This document shows, in pieces, positions 47,838 through 59,159 of a stretch of DNA of 64,000 nt. The DNA comes from Salticus scenicus (Eukaryota; Arthropoda; Arachnida; Araneae; Salticidae). How positions within the stretch are numbered: position 1 is the stretch's first letter; each line of letters begins with the position of its first letter. The notes beneath the pieces are model-generated. The model ran no database searches. It worked only from the letters and a program-made list of their open reading frames with translations, and was not told the origin of the DNA. Where the stretch lies: NCBI GenBank assembly GCA_963930645.1, contig OZ005648.1, positions 156,759,035 to 156,823,034 of the forward strand. Direction: 5' to 3'. Both the position numbers and the translations under genes were made by a program.

Positions 47838-48437
47838 TACGAGGTGTTTCATAAGTCTCTAGACAATTTAAAAATTCATTTTTTTTAATTGGGGGGGGGA
47901 GGGAAAAAATTAACAGTTAAAATTTTCGTCGATAGAGTGTGCGCGGCGTGAGCAAATCACACTTTTCCATAAAAAATTATATTTATTTGCATGCAAATGT
48001 TTACTAGGATATAAATCCTATGCTATGTGTTCGCCCTCATCACAAATTAAAATTTGCAAACGAGTGTCAACACCGCTAATTGTAGCTTCAGTCGGGGGTT
48101 CTTACTTGAAGGAAAACAACCTCACCAGTAACGCTTTATCGACCAAGCTATCATCGCAATTAAAACCTCGTGCATGCACAAAAAGGAAGCAAAACAAGAA
48201 AAAAGATGCGTTAATCGTAAAATTGTGCAATTTGTATAACTCTGATTTGCTCGGTAAGCACACATGAAGTACCCTCTATCGACGAAAAATTAACTTTTTT
48301 TATTTTCCTTTACAAAAAAAAAAAAAAAAAAAAAAACTCCCCTTCACGAGAATAACTTTTTCGCAAACCGCGTTCAATCCTACCAATTCCTTCAATTTTT
48401 ATGAATTTTTAAAATGCCTACAGACTTATGGGACATA
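47838..48437 (-). pseudogene. Mariner-like transposon remnant with nested inverted repeat
   Basis: The left end 'GTGTTTCATAAGTCTCTAGA' and the right end, inverted, 'ATGTCCCATAAGTCTGTAGG' form terminal repeats about 600 bp apart. A second inverted pair, 'AAATTTTCGTCGATAGAG'-like, lies inside at about 47,930 and 48,277. On the minus strand between them the translation includes 'VDKALLVRLF' and 'TEATISGVDTRLQ', interrupted by a stop. This faintly recalls the first helix of mariner-type DNA-binding domains. The catalytic domain is absent. Terminal repeats are well supported; the coding reading is tentative. Confidence 0.5.
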
Positions 48438-48536
48438 TGATAATATTCATTATATGACTTTCTATAATATTCATTATATGATATTATAGAAACTTCCATA
48501 AACATTTTCTCAATTAATAATGATTTAGGTATAATC

Positions 48537-48842
48537 ATAACCTCCTATACTAGATGCCTTCCGCGTGGCTCGGAAACTTGGCAACAGTTCAAGCGGTAGA
48601 CAGCGCCACCTGGCACATGTTGCGCGACTTTTTTTATTCAATGTCACCAATAATTTTAAGAAGTGATATATGATATATATAATCGACGTTTCTTCGATTC
48701 TATTCGCGTTTTATAGATATCAAATCCAACTTTAAAGAAATTTTGGTGGCTGTTGAATAAGTCGCGCATTCTGTACCAGGTGGCGCTGTATACCGCCAAG
48801 TTTTCGAACCACGCGGAAGGCATCTAGTTTAGGAGGCTATGG
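48537..48842. mobile_element. Fold-back MITE, ~305 bp, ~100 bp arms
   Basis: The left arm starts 'ATAACCTCCTATACTAGATG' and the right arm, inverted, 'ATAGCCTCCTAAACTAGATG'. Both contain 'CCTTCCGCGTGG', 'AACTTGGC', and 'AGCGCCACCTGG' (CTCF-like core), and end near 'TTGCGCGACTT...ATTCAA'. About 110 bp of spacer. No protein coded. Confidence 0.85.
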
Positions 48843-49737
48843 TATAATAGAAAAAACAAATAAAATAAAAAATAGTGACGAATATCTTGCCGATCATTCA
48901 ATTTTTCAGTTAAATTCAGTAATAAAGGACGTAACTCTATACACCTTGTTTTAGTATTTACTGAAAACTATTCCTTTCTTACTATAGAGTTGATAATTTT
49001 TTTCCAAATCTAGGTATACTCATAAATGCCAACAGAACATAGTACACATTCGAACTCATGAAAATAAATCAAAGATTTAACAGATTAAAAAAAGGATCTG
49101 ATTGTTTTTATAAAACTTGAGGTATAGCTGTGCTTAAATACTATATTTATACAGAACAAGATGATGCATGAAACTAATTAAAAATAATGAAAGGATTATA
49201 CAGGATAAACAATACAGACAAAAATAAATAAATAAAAATAAAATAAAATGTATTCATACATTTTTTAAAGCTACCTTAGAATGGATTATAATTAAACATT
49301 TCTTTTCTCTTGTCTATTGAAATACGAAATACTTTCTATAGAATGTCATGCCTCTATTTCCGAATTTAATAATTCCATTGAACACATTTCTATTACTATA
49401 AATATTACAACAACTGAGAAGAACATAGCATATACACTATATATATTAAAAAAAAAAAAATGTGTACGCAACAATACTCAGGCAGCTATACTTGCCACAA
49501 TCATATAGAGAAATGTTACCAGCTGTAGCCGTAGCATTTTACACAGTTACAGTAGGAAAACATGTTTGTATATTGTTGCAGCAAGTAAACTACCTCAACA
49601 TTGTTCTGTAATACGGCTCAAAATTTTTTACAGTGTCACAGAGAGAAAAATAATTCTTTTTCATTTGAAACAAATATAATTTCCAATATGTTATATTGGT
49701 TTTCTATATAATTTTGGAGCATAAAAATCCAGTAATC
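48843..49737. other. AT-rich non-coding DNA before the Gypsy insertion
   Basis: Small A runs near 49,446. The 63-codon open frame at 49,317 shows no domain. Confidence 0.4.
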
Positions 49738-49742
49738 ATATT
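49738..49742. other. 5 bp target-site duplication, left copy
   Basis: ATATT directly precedes the left LTR and is repeated at 62,314-62,318 directly after the right LTR. Five bases fits Ty3/Gypsy integration. An alternative phasing by one base is possible because the ends are AT-rich. Confidence 0.75.
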
Positions 49743-51703
49743 ATGATTGTTCTTCTTCTTTCATAAATTAACTTATTAGCTTTAATTTTTTTTTTTAAAT
49801 AAATCGTATAGTGGTTAGAATAATTCTTTTATTAATTTAGTACAAAACGTTTACAAGTACTCATTAGTCACCCAAAATACTTTACTTAGCATTTTACGCC
49901 CAGTTACATTGAAAATTTTAGAACTAATTTTCCACCTCCCACAAAACAAAAAAATTAAACAGTTGGTGAATATACAGAACAACACAAGTCCCAAATCCTG
50001 ACTCACAAGAAATTAAATGCAGATTTTAAAACAGCAGTATTCCAGATTATACAGTAAGTATATTCACCACACACAAAAGGAAAATAAAAAGAAATAAAAC
50101 ATACGGACTAACATTCTACCGAAGAATTAACTCTTAATTTAGATTATCTCACACATTTTTTTTTTCTAGGCTCTAATGAGTACAAAAATCAAAAACCCAG
50201 CTCGAATGGAAACAATCATTTCCAATAAGAGAATTTTTACGCTTTCATTTCCTTTAGCTCCCCAAAGATTTATCTTGAATTTTAAAAACAAATCCCAATA
50301 TATTTTAAAGTAAGTTTAAATTAACCCAGTAAAAAATTCTGGAGTATCTAAATAAAAACATACAAATAAAATTAATTTTTAAAACTGAAATAGTTTTATT
50401 TTAGAAGTAGAATTTTGATTTACACGCATCATGTATTTTCAATCATTATTTATAATTTAGTCACAATCAAAATACAAAGGTTTCTTCTTTATAACATATA
50501 ACTCCTTCTAACAATCACTAAACACTGACGCGGACAAGGCAGTGATATATTTTTTTTTTCTTTCTCTAAAACATATCTCAAGGTTTTAATACTGATTTCC
50601 ACAAAACATAGAAGAAGTATATAAATGATAATTTCACACATATTTAAGCAGTTACGAAGAAAAGGGACTAAAGCAAAATGAACAAAAATACTACTTAACA
50701 GGCTGCCAGGAGGAGTCACGTTACTTCCTTTCCTCTAGGTTTTTCAGCCTCTCGATTATCAGCCGTCAAGAAATAGAGCGAAGAAACTCCTGTTCTACAA
50801 ATCTATTCAAACATCTCGACGAGCACTCACTGAAGGATGCAGCGTATCGTGATTTTTCATCATTCCACTACGACTTAGCTCGATGATAGGTACAACATCA
50901 CACGAGCTTTCCCAGAGATGCAGACTCCAACAAAAAAAAAAAGCACAGCGAGACGCCAGGTAACATCTACTAAAAATTCTCAAGTCGTTTCTGGGAGAGG
51001 GCCAAAAGCCCCTCTCCCTTAAAATAAAACACAAAAAGTCTCTTACAACCACTCGAAAACCCGTATCATTCAAACTACGCAATCCTCTGAACAAAAACCA
51101 ACCTCTGATTCGTTGCCATTCCCCTCGGCTAAAAAAAAGGAGAGTCTCATTCGCTATAACTACCCCAAAATATCCCCCTTGGTCACTCCCACTAAAAATT
51201 AATACGCCCTCATTTAAAAATATTTCTCAAACAAAATACACACGCCCATACAGTCAGCAAACCTTGCAATACCTCAATTTCACCCCCCCCCCCCCAGGTA
51301 GACAGATATTTTAATCTCTACGGAATCCCTACTCCATTCTTCACTGCAACTGAGTCCCAAAAACAGCTGCGAGCAACATCTGTGACCGCCACACCCCCAC
51401 GCTGACCTTCAGCGACGAAAGAAAGAACATTTCTCTCCGCTTGGAAACAAGAAAACACAGATATTCTTCTCACGTTAGCAATGCATGAAAACAAGAGAGG
51501 GAACACACCTCCTTATTGCAAGAAAAATGCGAGGTGAAAAGCCTCCTTTTTTTTTTTGTTTGCTTACAATTCTCAAGAGAAAATATACGAAGAATTTCTT
51601 GACCAAAAATACTTTTCAGAACTGAATATCTTCCTAACGTGCAATACATGTGATTACAAAGCGTTTTGAAACTAAATAAAATAAATATAGTTAAGAAAAC
51701 CTA

Positions 51704-51743
<40 letters not shown>

Positions 51744-51804
51744 GAATAGAGATTTTAATTATGAAGTATTAAAAACGAACAAGCAGTTATAATTCATTAT
51801 AACA
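49743..51804 (-). repeat. 3' LTR (left copy, 2062 bp)
   Basis: Read on the minus strand it begins 'TGTTATAATGAATTATAACT' at 51,804 and ends 'GAACAATCAT' at 49,743. Compared with the right copy it lacks 50 bp after 50,882. It carries a long T run at 51,714-51,741 and a C run near 51,285. Small open frames in it occur equally in the other LTR and show no domain. Confidence 0.95.
49829..49834 (-). terminator. AATAAA polyadenylation signal in the 3' LTR
   Basis: AATAAA on the minus strand about 85 bases before the LTR end; the same hexamer is at 60,291-60,296 in the other LTR. Position near the end of the LTR fits a poly(A) signal, but function is inferred. Confidence 0.45.
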
Positions 51805-53512
51805 ACACCCCGTTACCCCAATGAAAAAAAAAATTTTGCAAAAAAATTTTTTTTTTTGAAAAGCCGCAGAAAATTCAAAGGCAAAGTGACCAACCATCAA
51901 AAAGTCAAACATCGACCCTAAGACAGAAGACAGCTAATGCCCCAAACCTTCCTCGATCCGCAAACAGACGTCTCTATCTGCAAATCGAACTTGCCACTCT
52001 CAAAGACATTTATATTACAAACTAGAAAATAGCTATTGCCTGAACCCAGAAACCCTCCCTGAAAAGTATTAACACAGCCTCAAGACCTCCGTAAACTCAC
52101 ACCCCCACACAGACAGAACTTCCAACTCCAATCTGAACCAAAACCACATGGCAGAGCATAAGGAAACGTGCACCAGCCTAACCGACACTTTTAAACTAAA
52201 AAAAAATCTAGCCATTCACAGATGACATAGCACGGCACAAAACTTTTAACCACGAAGGCATTCACAATACCGCACCAGTCGGACCACAACTAGATTCTAC
52301 CAAACCAGCCTTGACATGCACCCTTACCTTTGCCATCAATACCGCACTTAACTATCAGACAGAATAGACACAATTCCCCTGGACCAACTACCTTAACGAC
52401 CGGGGTGGGCAATGATTAAACATATTTTTTTTTCTATAAACCACTACCAAAACAAGGACAACATGAACACTCCTGGCAACCCAAATGCAATTTTAAAAAA
52501 ATACAATAAATATACATAAATGCAGAAAATATAAAAATATACATACAAATAAACAAAACCATTACATGATACATTTTTGCAACACAACATTTGAAAACTT
52601 TTTTTTTTCTTTATACATAACAAATTTTATACGACCCATGAGAGCCATATAAACCACAACTAAACCTTAGGGAGAGAGAAAACAATGCAACAAGACTCGC
52701 GCCTATCGACGAGAAGAGACAAATTTCTCTACAAGCATCAATCATTAAGGACTGTGATATAAAAAGAGATTAGAGCCAAATTTTTTTTTTTTTTTTTTCG
52801 AGAGTTCTAATTTTTCTAAACAAAAAATTTTGTAAATTTGTACTTATCATCGCAAAGGAAAACCATCAATAATCATGAAAGAGAATATACACTGTCTCAC
52901 ATGCAGAATAAACAGAAATAAAAATACACTTTATACTAAAAAACCAAGGTATGTTCACACATAAACAAAAATTATATCACAAATTGTAGGCAAGCCCGAA
53001 AAACACAGATCACAGAGAGGCAGGTACAAACACATCAACATTATCCTCCTAACTCAAATTATTATCATGAAAACCCCCACCAGTTTTTGTGAAGGACAAG
53101 GTATCGGAGAGATAAAGCAAAAAAAAATCTAACAGCCATTTTTATTGTAAACATGGCCTGCCACCCCAAATTTATTTTAAAGAATTTTTAGCCTACAACC
53201 TTGTGACTGAGACAAATCCCCTTACATGATATCCCGAACCAAAAAAAAAAATTCCCTAAAGCCTTAAGGTACTACGCATGCGCATAAAAGAAAAATTTCT
53301 GACACTAAAATGATACCACAGTACAATGCCGGCAAATATATATACATATGTACATTACTAATAAATATTTACAAAGAAAATACTGATATGAATGCTAACA
53401 ATTACACGGTGCTGCAACAAAAGAATTCAAAACTAAACATATACATGCGAACAACTATCATAAAAGAGAGAAAAAAAATTACTATTTACAAATTTTGACC
53501 CCAAAATGTATC
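51805..53512 (-). other. 3' non-coding region of the Gypsy element
   Basis: About 1.7 kb between the integrase stop and the 3' LTR. No frame with env-like or other domains was found. On the minus strand it is T/G-rich. The sequence abutting the LTR is G-rich ('GGGGTAACGGGG' at about 51,808-51,819) and is the best candidate for a polypurine tract, though it is not purely purine. Confidence 0.6.
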
Positions 53513-55534
53513 TCAAAATCGAAGGTTGTTACGTGGGCGAAGATTGTAATCATGTGTTGGCCTGGAAACCGTTTCCACACTCAGTTCATTATTTGTTGTC
53601 CTAAGACTTTTTGGAGTAGTTTCCTCAATATTAAAATTGTCGCGCTCAGCTTCGCTTACTGTCGGAGATACACTTTGTTCAATGTGAGCAGGACAGGGCA
53701 CAGGATGAGAGACCTCGGGGCTTACTAAGTTGGCATCAAAAGAAGAAGGAACCGGTTGACTATCCTGAACAAAAATTTCACTACCCTGCCCCTGATCTGT
53801 GGACAAAAAAACATTATAAAAGTTTGCGGAACTAAACCCACCATAATTTCCACCCTGAAACTGATTACTTTCCAGTAAATTATCCATACCACCCTCAGGT
53901 TGACCTAAATTGACTTGCTGATTCTGATTATTACAGGGATTTGCAGCAATTTGATCCAAACTCTCTAAAACCGGGAAAACTGGTTTGTCTACGATTTTTG
54001 ACAGTCTGTCGACATGAACTATCTGCACATTTTTTAAGTTACTAAGTTGTTGTATCTCAAAATTAACTGAGCTTAATTTTCTAAGAACACGGAAAGGACC
54101 ACTATTGCATTTAACAAACTTTTTGCAAAGACCAGGCTTTATAGTAGGTGTAAATAGCATTACCAGGTCACCTACTTTAAGTTTTTTATCATAGGCTATT
54201 TTACTGCGAGTTTTTTCCTGTTTACAAGCCGCCTGTTCTAACAAATTCCGAGTTCGTGCATACACCTGTCTTAGAGTAGGGATCAAATTCTCGCAATAAG
54301 ATGGCTGGTCATTATAATTTATAACATTATTTTCTATCAGAGTGTTGTAAGGCAACCTAATATCACGACCATAAGTTACAAAGAAAGGAGACTCATCAAT
54401 TGTGGAATGGACGCTTGACCTCAAAGCTAATAAAGCAAACTTTAACTTTATATCCCAATCGTCATGGTGATCATTTACAAGGTGAGCAAGGGCGCGGTTC
54501 ATTGTTGAGTGATACCGCTCGACCTGCGAATTTGAAGCTGGGTGGAAACTGGACGTGTGTACATGAGTTAAACCTAACTGTTTATAGACCTGAGCGATGG
54601 CTTGACTCATATAATTTTTACCTTTGTCAGTAACAAATTTTGCGGGAGTACCGTGCCTACAAATAAATTCAGCCAGAGTATCGGCGATGGTATCCGAGGT
54701 TATGTTAGGGATTGCGAATGCTTCAGGCCATTTAGAGAAACTATCGATGTACACAATTACAAATTTATTTCCCCTCTCAGTAGTGGGATAAGGCCCACAA
54801 ATATCTGAGTGTATGGTCGAAAAAGGGGCGTCGGGGATTTCTAACCTTTGGAGTTTGGCTAACCTTTTGGGTTTATGAGCTCTGAACTCCAAACAAGACT
54901 GGCAAGAGGCCAAAAGTCTTTTTACATTTGCATACATGCCTTGCCAAAAGAAATTTGCACGGATACGATTAAAAGTTTTATAAAAACCAGCATGGCATGC
55001 TAGGGCAGAATCATGCGTCAAACTGAAAATTTTTGGCACCAAAGCCTTCGGCAGAACAAATTTTTCACCAGCTTCACGTTTTGATTTTGGCGACAATTTT
55101 TGACACATTATAATTTCATTTCTAACAAAAAATTTATACGTAACAGGTTTTACAGTTAAATCTTTACAAAGACGCGCGCTAACATATTTACAAAAATGAT
55201 CTTTTTCCTGAGCTAACTGAATTTCACTCAACAATGAACTGTTCCCCAAAATATGTATCTCCTGCCCAGAATTCTCGACAAAATTACACTCAGCAACATC
55301 CTCATTCCTGCTAAATTCCAAAGTGTGGTCCACATACCTAGACAAAAAATCCGCCACTGAATTGCACTTTCCCTTTATGTATCTCGGCTCAAAGTTAAAT
55401 TCACTGAGTGCGCACAACCATCTGGCAATCCTAGACGTGGGATCCCTTAACTTTAGAGCATGCGTTAGTGCGGCATGGTCTGTATACACTATAAACTTTC
55501 GGTGGAAAACATAGCACTTGAAGTATTGTACTGC
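53513..55534 (-). pseudogene. Gypsy pol: RNase H C-terminus and integrase
   Basis: Open from just after the stop at 55,537-55,535; the first ATG is at 55,489, giving 658 residues, but this is only where the frame reopens. RNase H ends with 'YTDHAALTHAL' and 'SVADFLSRY'. The integrase zinc finger is H159-X6-H166-X29-C196-X2-C199. The catalytic core is D229 ('HSDICGP'), D288 ('VTDKGKNY') and E324 ('SNSQVERYH'), a D-X58-D-X35-E arrangement. After residue 435 comes a GPY/F-type module ('KVGDLVMLF', 'SGPFRVL'). The tail is poorly conserved and ends 'NLRPRNNLRF'. No chromodomain was recognised. Integrase is intact by motif; it would join reverse-transcribed DNA into the host genome. It is cut off from the rest of pol by the upstream stop. 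Confidence 0.92.
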
Positions 55535-56448
55535 TCAAACCACCGCCAACAACTCCCTTTCAGTAGCTGAGTACCTACTCTCAACCTCCTTAAGTTTTCG
55601 GCTAGCAAAAGCTACAGGGTGTGGAAAACCAGTTTCATCCTCCTGGCACAAGACAGATCCCATTGCAACTGCAGAACTGTCGGTATAAATAATAAACTCC
55701 TTTGACATGTCAGGCAAACGAAGGAAAGGAATCTCAGCAAGTGCTTCCTTAAGGTCTCTAAACTCTGCCTCAGCCTCCTCATTCCAGACAAATTTATTTT
55801 TTTCTTTAGTCAGGTTGGTCAGGTTAATGGTCCGTTTCGAATAATCACTGATGTGACGCCTATAGAAGCCAATTGAGCCCAGAAAAGACCTCACTTGTTT
55901 ACGATTTGTAGGTCGCTTAAATTTGTCAATAACCTCGACATTTTTCTTAGCCGGGAAAATTTTACCGTCTGAGACTCTGAAACCTAAAAAAGTTATCTCT
56001 GATTGAAAAAAATTACATTTTGATGGCTTTAATTTTAGATTATTTTCTCTGAGGCGATTAAAGACTAAATTTAGTTTGTGCAAGTGGGACTCTACATCGG
56101 AGGAGGCAACGCAGATATCATCTATATATATAAGAATATTTAAACTTTTTAAATCACTCAAAACGACATTCATCAGCCGTTGAAATGCCGCAGGAGAAGA
56201 TTTTAATACGAAAGGGCTCCTGGTCCACTGGAGTAATTTGTCGTGCGTGACAATGGCTGTTAAATGCTGTTGCTCCTCAGGGATTTTCTGTTGAAAAAAC
56301 CCACTTGTCAAATATAATGTCGTAAAATATTTGGCGCCAGACAGGGAGTCTATAGTTTCACTGATATTAGGCAAGGGGTAGTTGTCACTTAAGATTTTTT
56401 TGTTGAGGCGGCGGAAATCGCACGCGAGCCGAAAAGAGCCGTCAGCTT
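55535..56448 (-). pseudogene. Gypsy pol: reverse transcriptase core and RNase H N-terminus
   Basis: The frame is open from the frameshift near 56,450 to a TGA at 55,537-55,535. Counting from the ATG at 56,374, the catalytic 'YIDD' is residues 83-86 (56,117-56,128), then 'LGFRVSDGKI', then 'FLGSIGFYRRHI'. RNase H opens with 'FIIYTDSSAVAMGSVLCQ' and runs to 'ATERELLAVV', directly before the stop. Two changes look damaging: residue 21, in the block usually written 'TLDL.SG', is Tyr in place of the first catalytic Asp, and residue 56 is Val in the usual 'PFGLK'. The TGA falls where the family has Trp, consistent with a TGG to TGA change. Confidence 0.93.
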
Positions 56449-57297
56449 TTTTACTAAAATAACGGGGGATGCGTAATTAGAATTTGACGGGACCAAAATA
56501 TTTGCCTCCATTAAGGTATTGATTTGCTGATCCATTTCAGCACGAAGGTTGTATGGTACACGATACGGACTACACTTAACCGGCACATTATCAGCTACTC
56601 TGATGTTGTGCATCACCGTATCGCAACCGGGAAGATCGAGCACCGACGCTGCAAAAACATCTTTGTTTTTCTCTAAAAAGGTTTTAACTCGCGCTTTTAA
56701 GTTTTCATTCAAATGTTCAAGATTAAATTTTGTGCTCCATTCTAAATTAATTTTATCAACATCCCCAACCTCGGTAACTTCCGCACAATGAGAGGTCTCC
56801 TCTAGACTCTCGAAAATTGGTTCCATAAAGCCAACATGCGTATTTTTGTTGATATGTACAGGGGAGTCACTAACATTAATTATTTTAACTACTAACTCAT
56901 TCATATTATTTGGGCAAACCGCATTTCCAATTAAAGCAGCATCTGCTATTACTCTGTTTGGATACAAAAACACTAAGTCTGAAGAAAAATTATTAATACC
57001 CTGAGATTTTACATTTACAAACATTTCAGACCTAGCCGGGACAACATACTTGCTTTTTGCATAAATATTTACAGGTTTATACAGAGTTTCACAAAAATTT
57101 ACAGACTCAAACTGATTTGCCATAAAATTTACTTCAAATTCCCCATTCCCCAATATTTTATTTTTAAAATCCATCTTAATACCATTTTTGATGAGCCATG
57201 GGACACCCAAGATGATTTGAAAATTTGGCGACAAAGCGCCGTCACTAATAATGAAAGACTCCTCGAATGCCTTTTCACCCAAATTAAATTTTATATT
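56389..57297 (-). pseudogene. Gypsy pol: protease end and reverse transcriptase start
   Basis: Opens after the in-frame TGA at 57,300-57,298 and shares the frame of the protease piece. It begins with the end of an aspartic protease fold ('IILGVPWLIKNG'), then a linker of about 130 residues. The reverse transcriptase N-terminus follows: 'VPVKCSPYRVPY' and 'ANILVPSNSNYASPVILVKK'. After this the frame goes wrong at a run of six A at 56,452-56,447, and the last residues before the stop at 56,389 are out of frame. The next segment resumes in another frame with the correct continuation, so a single base has been lost at this homopolymer. A sequencing error there is possible. Confidence 0.9.
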
Positions 57298-57552
57298 TCA
57301 CTTGTTCCTCAAGGCTACCTTATTTACACTGATCCCCTCTAAAGTATGTTCTGAGATCAAATTACAAGATGAACCCGAGTCAACCAAAGCGAAGTAGTTA
57401 TGCTGGTTAAAGTTAAATTCGATTATAGGAAGTTTTCCCTGAACCCCTTTTGACCAATTGCTAAAAGACACCTCCCTAGTATTGGGCAGTAAATTTTCAT
57501 CAAGAGGGTCTCTCACCTCTGCCCTGCTCGGCGAGACCCCTATTAGTTTAAA
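57298..57552 (-). pseudogene. Gypsy pol: protease N-terminal part after frameshift
   Basis: This is the start of pol, in the -1 frame relative to gag, and has no ATG of its own. The frame is open upstream into the TTTAAAC heptamer at 57,552-57,546, so it is probably made only as a Gag-Pol fusion. The aspartic protease active site is 'FALVDSGSSCNLIS', with the catalytic Asp near 57,381. The frame ends at a TGA (57,300-57,298) inside the protease fold. The same frame continues beyond, so this is a nonsense mutation and not a natural end. Confidence 0.9.
57484..57552 (-). promoter_or_regulatory. Predicted -1 ribosomal frameshift signal (TTTAAAC plus pseudoknot)
   Basis: Minus-strand order: TTTAAAC (57,552-57,546), with gag reading TTA AAC; the gag stop TAA (57,545-57,543); then stem 1 'GGGGTCTC' (57,540-57,533) pairing with 'GAGACCCT' (57,512-57,505, the last pair G-U). 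The stem 1 loop holds 'GGGCAG' (57,524-57,519), which pairs with 'CTGCCC' (57,489-57,484), giving an H-type pseudoknot. The spacer of 5 nt is as in known signals. Slipping back one base enters the pol frame exactly. Structure is by eye, not computed. Confidence 0.8.
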
Positions 57553-58601
57553 TACCCATTACTGTCATTTTGTTGCTCCCTATTTTCCTGCACTCCACCA
57601 CTGTAACCACCTCTACCACTTGTCCTCCTATCCTCTCTGTTATTTCGCGGACGCCTGGGAAGTTGGCACTCCCTGCTATAATGCCCTTTGTAGCCGCAAT
57701 TGTAACATGTGACCTCACTTTTACTTCGCAGGGTTGGTCTAATATTTTCTTGCGAAGGCCTGGACTGATTTTTTGACTCTAAATTTTGCACTTTAGTGCT
57801 AAGTTTCGAAATTTGGTCGGTGAGATCAGCGATAATGCTTGTGAGACTGCTTAGCTGTTGCGCTTGTGCCTCCGACGCAGTTTGCTGCGCACAGGACTGA
57901 GCTGCACAAGCCAGCTCAAATTCTTGGGGTGAATGCTGAATTTGAACCGCTTTAAATGCCTTTTCCTCCGCCAAAGCGACCGCCTCAAGTTCCTCAATAG
58001 TTACTGGCGCCCTGGCAACAACTCCGCGCCTAATTTCAGGTCTCAAATTATTCATCAGCATAGCCATTAACCACTCATTTTCGGTGTCAGTCCAACTAGT
58101 CTCAGGAATTTTCTGAGCCTTGACAATTTGACGAGCTTTACACCGCGCACTCGCGATAAAATCGGCGACCGGCGTTTTGTCATCCTGCATGACATTCCAA
58201 AAAGACTTGAAAATTTCACCTATATCCTTTTTCTCCCCGAACCTGTCCTTCAAAAATTTTTCGAATTCAGCAAAAGTTTTGATTTTGTCCTGGTGTGTCT
58301 TAAACACCCGCAGGGCTGAACCAGCCAATCTCTGAGATGCGGCGAAGACATAGTCTTCCGGCTTCCAAAGTAAAAATGTAGCAATTTCCTTAACTTTTGC
58401 CAAAAAATCATTTACACTAAAATTAGGGTCACCTCCGGTGAAAATTGGTATAAATGACAATTTATCTAAGAGAATTCCCCTTCTCTGGGACGTAACGATT
58501 TCGGGGTCCTGTGCAATAATTGCACCGACCAAACCTTTTGGGCCATTTGTGTTAGTCGGCCCACCTGCCCCACCTTGATCTGTACTTTCCTCTACAACCA
58601 T
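57543..58601 (-). CDS. gag: Gypsy Gag polyprotein
   Basis: 352 residues, intact. Gag forms the cytoplasmic particle that packages element RNA. The start ATG at 58,601 is the first in frame and follows an A-rich leader end. Residues about 48-215 form a capsid-like Retrotrans_gag region: 'FIPIFTGGDPNF', 'RLAGSALRVF' and 'LMAMLMNNLRPEIRRGV'. A Q/A-rich helical stretch at about 230-278 could form a coiled coil. The nucleocapsid has one CCHC knuckle, C299-X2-C302-X4-H307-X4-C312, followed by a basic, G/R/N-rich tail. The stop codon directly follows the slippery TTTAAAC, and pol lies in the -1 frame, so most translation should yield Gag and a minority Gag-Pol. No lesion was found, in contrast to pol. 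Confidence 0.93.
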   Translation of the reverse strand: MVVEESTDQGGAGGPTNTNGPKGLVGAIIAQDPEIVTSQRRGILLDKLSFIPIFTGGDPNFSVNDFLAKVKEIATFLLWKPEDYVFAASQRLAGSALRVFKTHQDKIKTFAEFEKFLKDRFGEKKDIGEIFKSFWNVMQDDKTPVADFIASARCKARQIVKAQKIPETSWTDTENEWLMAMLMNNLRPEIRRGVVARAPVTIEELEAVALAEEKAFKAVQIQHSPQEFELACAAQSCAQQTASEAQAQQLSSLTSIIADLTDQISKLSTKVQNLESKNQSRPSQENIRPTLRSKSEVTCYNCGYKGHYSRECQLPRRPRNNREDRRTSGRGGYSGGVQENREQQNDSNGYLN

Positions 58602-59128
58602 TTTTTTTTTTTTTTGACCACAACAAGAAAAAAAAAATATTAACCTAAACCAAAATTACTAATACCATAAAGTTTATAAAAACACAGTTGGTAGCTGTCA
58701 TCAAATGTCTCTAATAATTAACTGCAGCTTAGCTTCAAATAAAGTCCTAGCAATTGTATCTTTCACACAAGTATGTATATTCCATACAAATTTTACAATA
58801 GCACACAAAAAAAAAAAAATTTTACTATGTAAGATATTTTGCAAACTTAGAAACAATTTTTTTTTCTTTCATAAATCTTGTGTAAAATACAGACTACTTT
58901 GTTGTAAAAAGTGTAAACAACATTATTTGTATATAAATTAATAAGAATATGTATATGTGTATATATATATCTAGTGGCAATTTCAAAATACAAACGCAAA
59001 TTTGCAAAATAAAATTTACACCAAAAACACCTTCAATTTAACTCTAAAACAAACTACGGGAGAAGAAAAAAAAAAAAAAAAATTAACTTCTACCCAAGGA
59101 GACCAAAATTTCAATCATAACTCCTATC

Positions 59129-59159
<31 letters not shown>

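Noticed and set aside
50807..51094. 95-codon and other small frames inside both LTRs
   Set aside because: They are present in both LTR copies only because the LTRs are duplicates; the right copy is disrupted by the 50 bp difference. No domain.
53513..55489. The 658-codon frame as a complete independent integrase gene
   Set aside because: The frame is continuous with the upstream RNase H across one TGA, and the family encodes this as part of pol; the ATG is only where the frame reopens.
54400..57776. Plus-strand open frames antisense to gag and pol
   Set aside because: Shadows of the minus-strand coding sequence; the protein motifs lie only on the minus strand.
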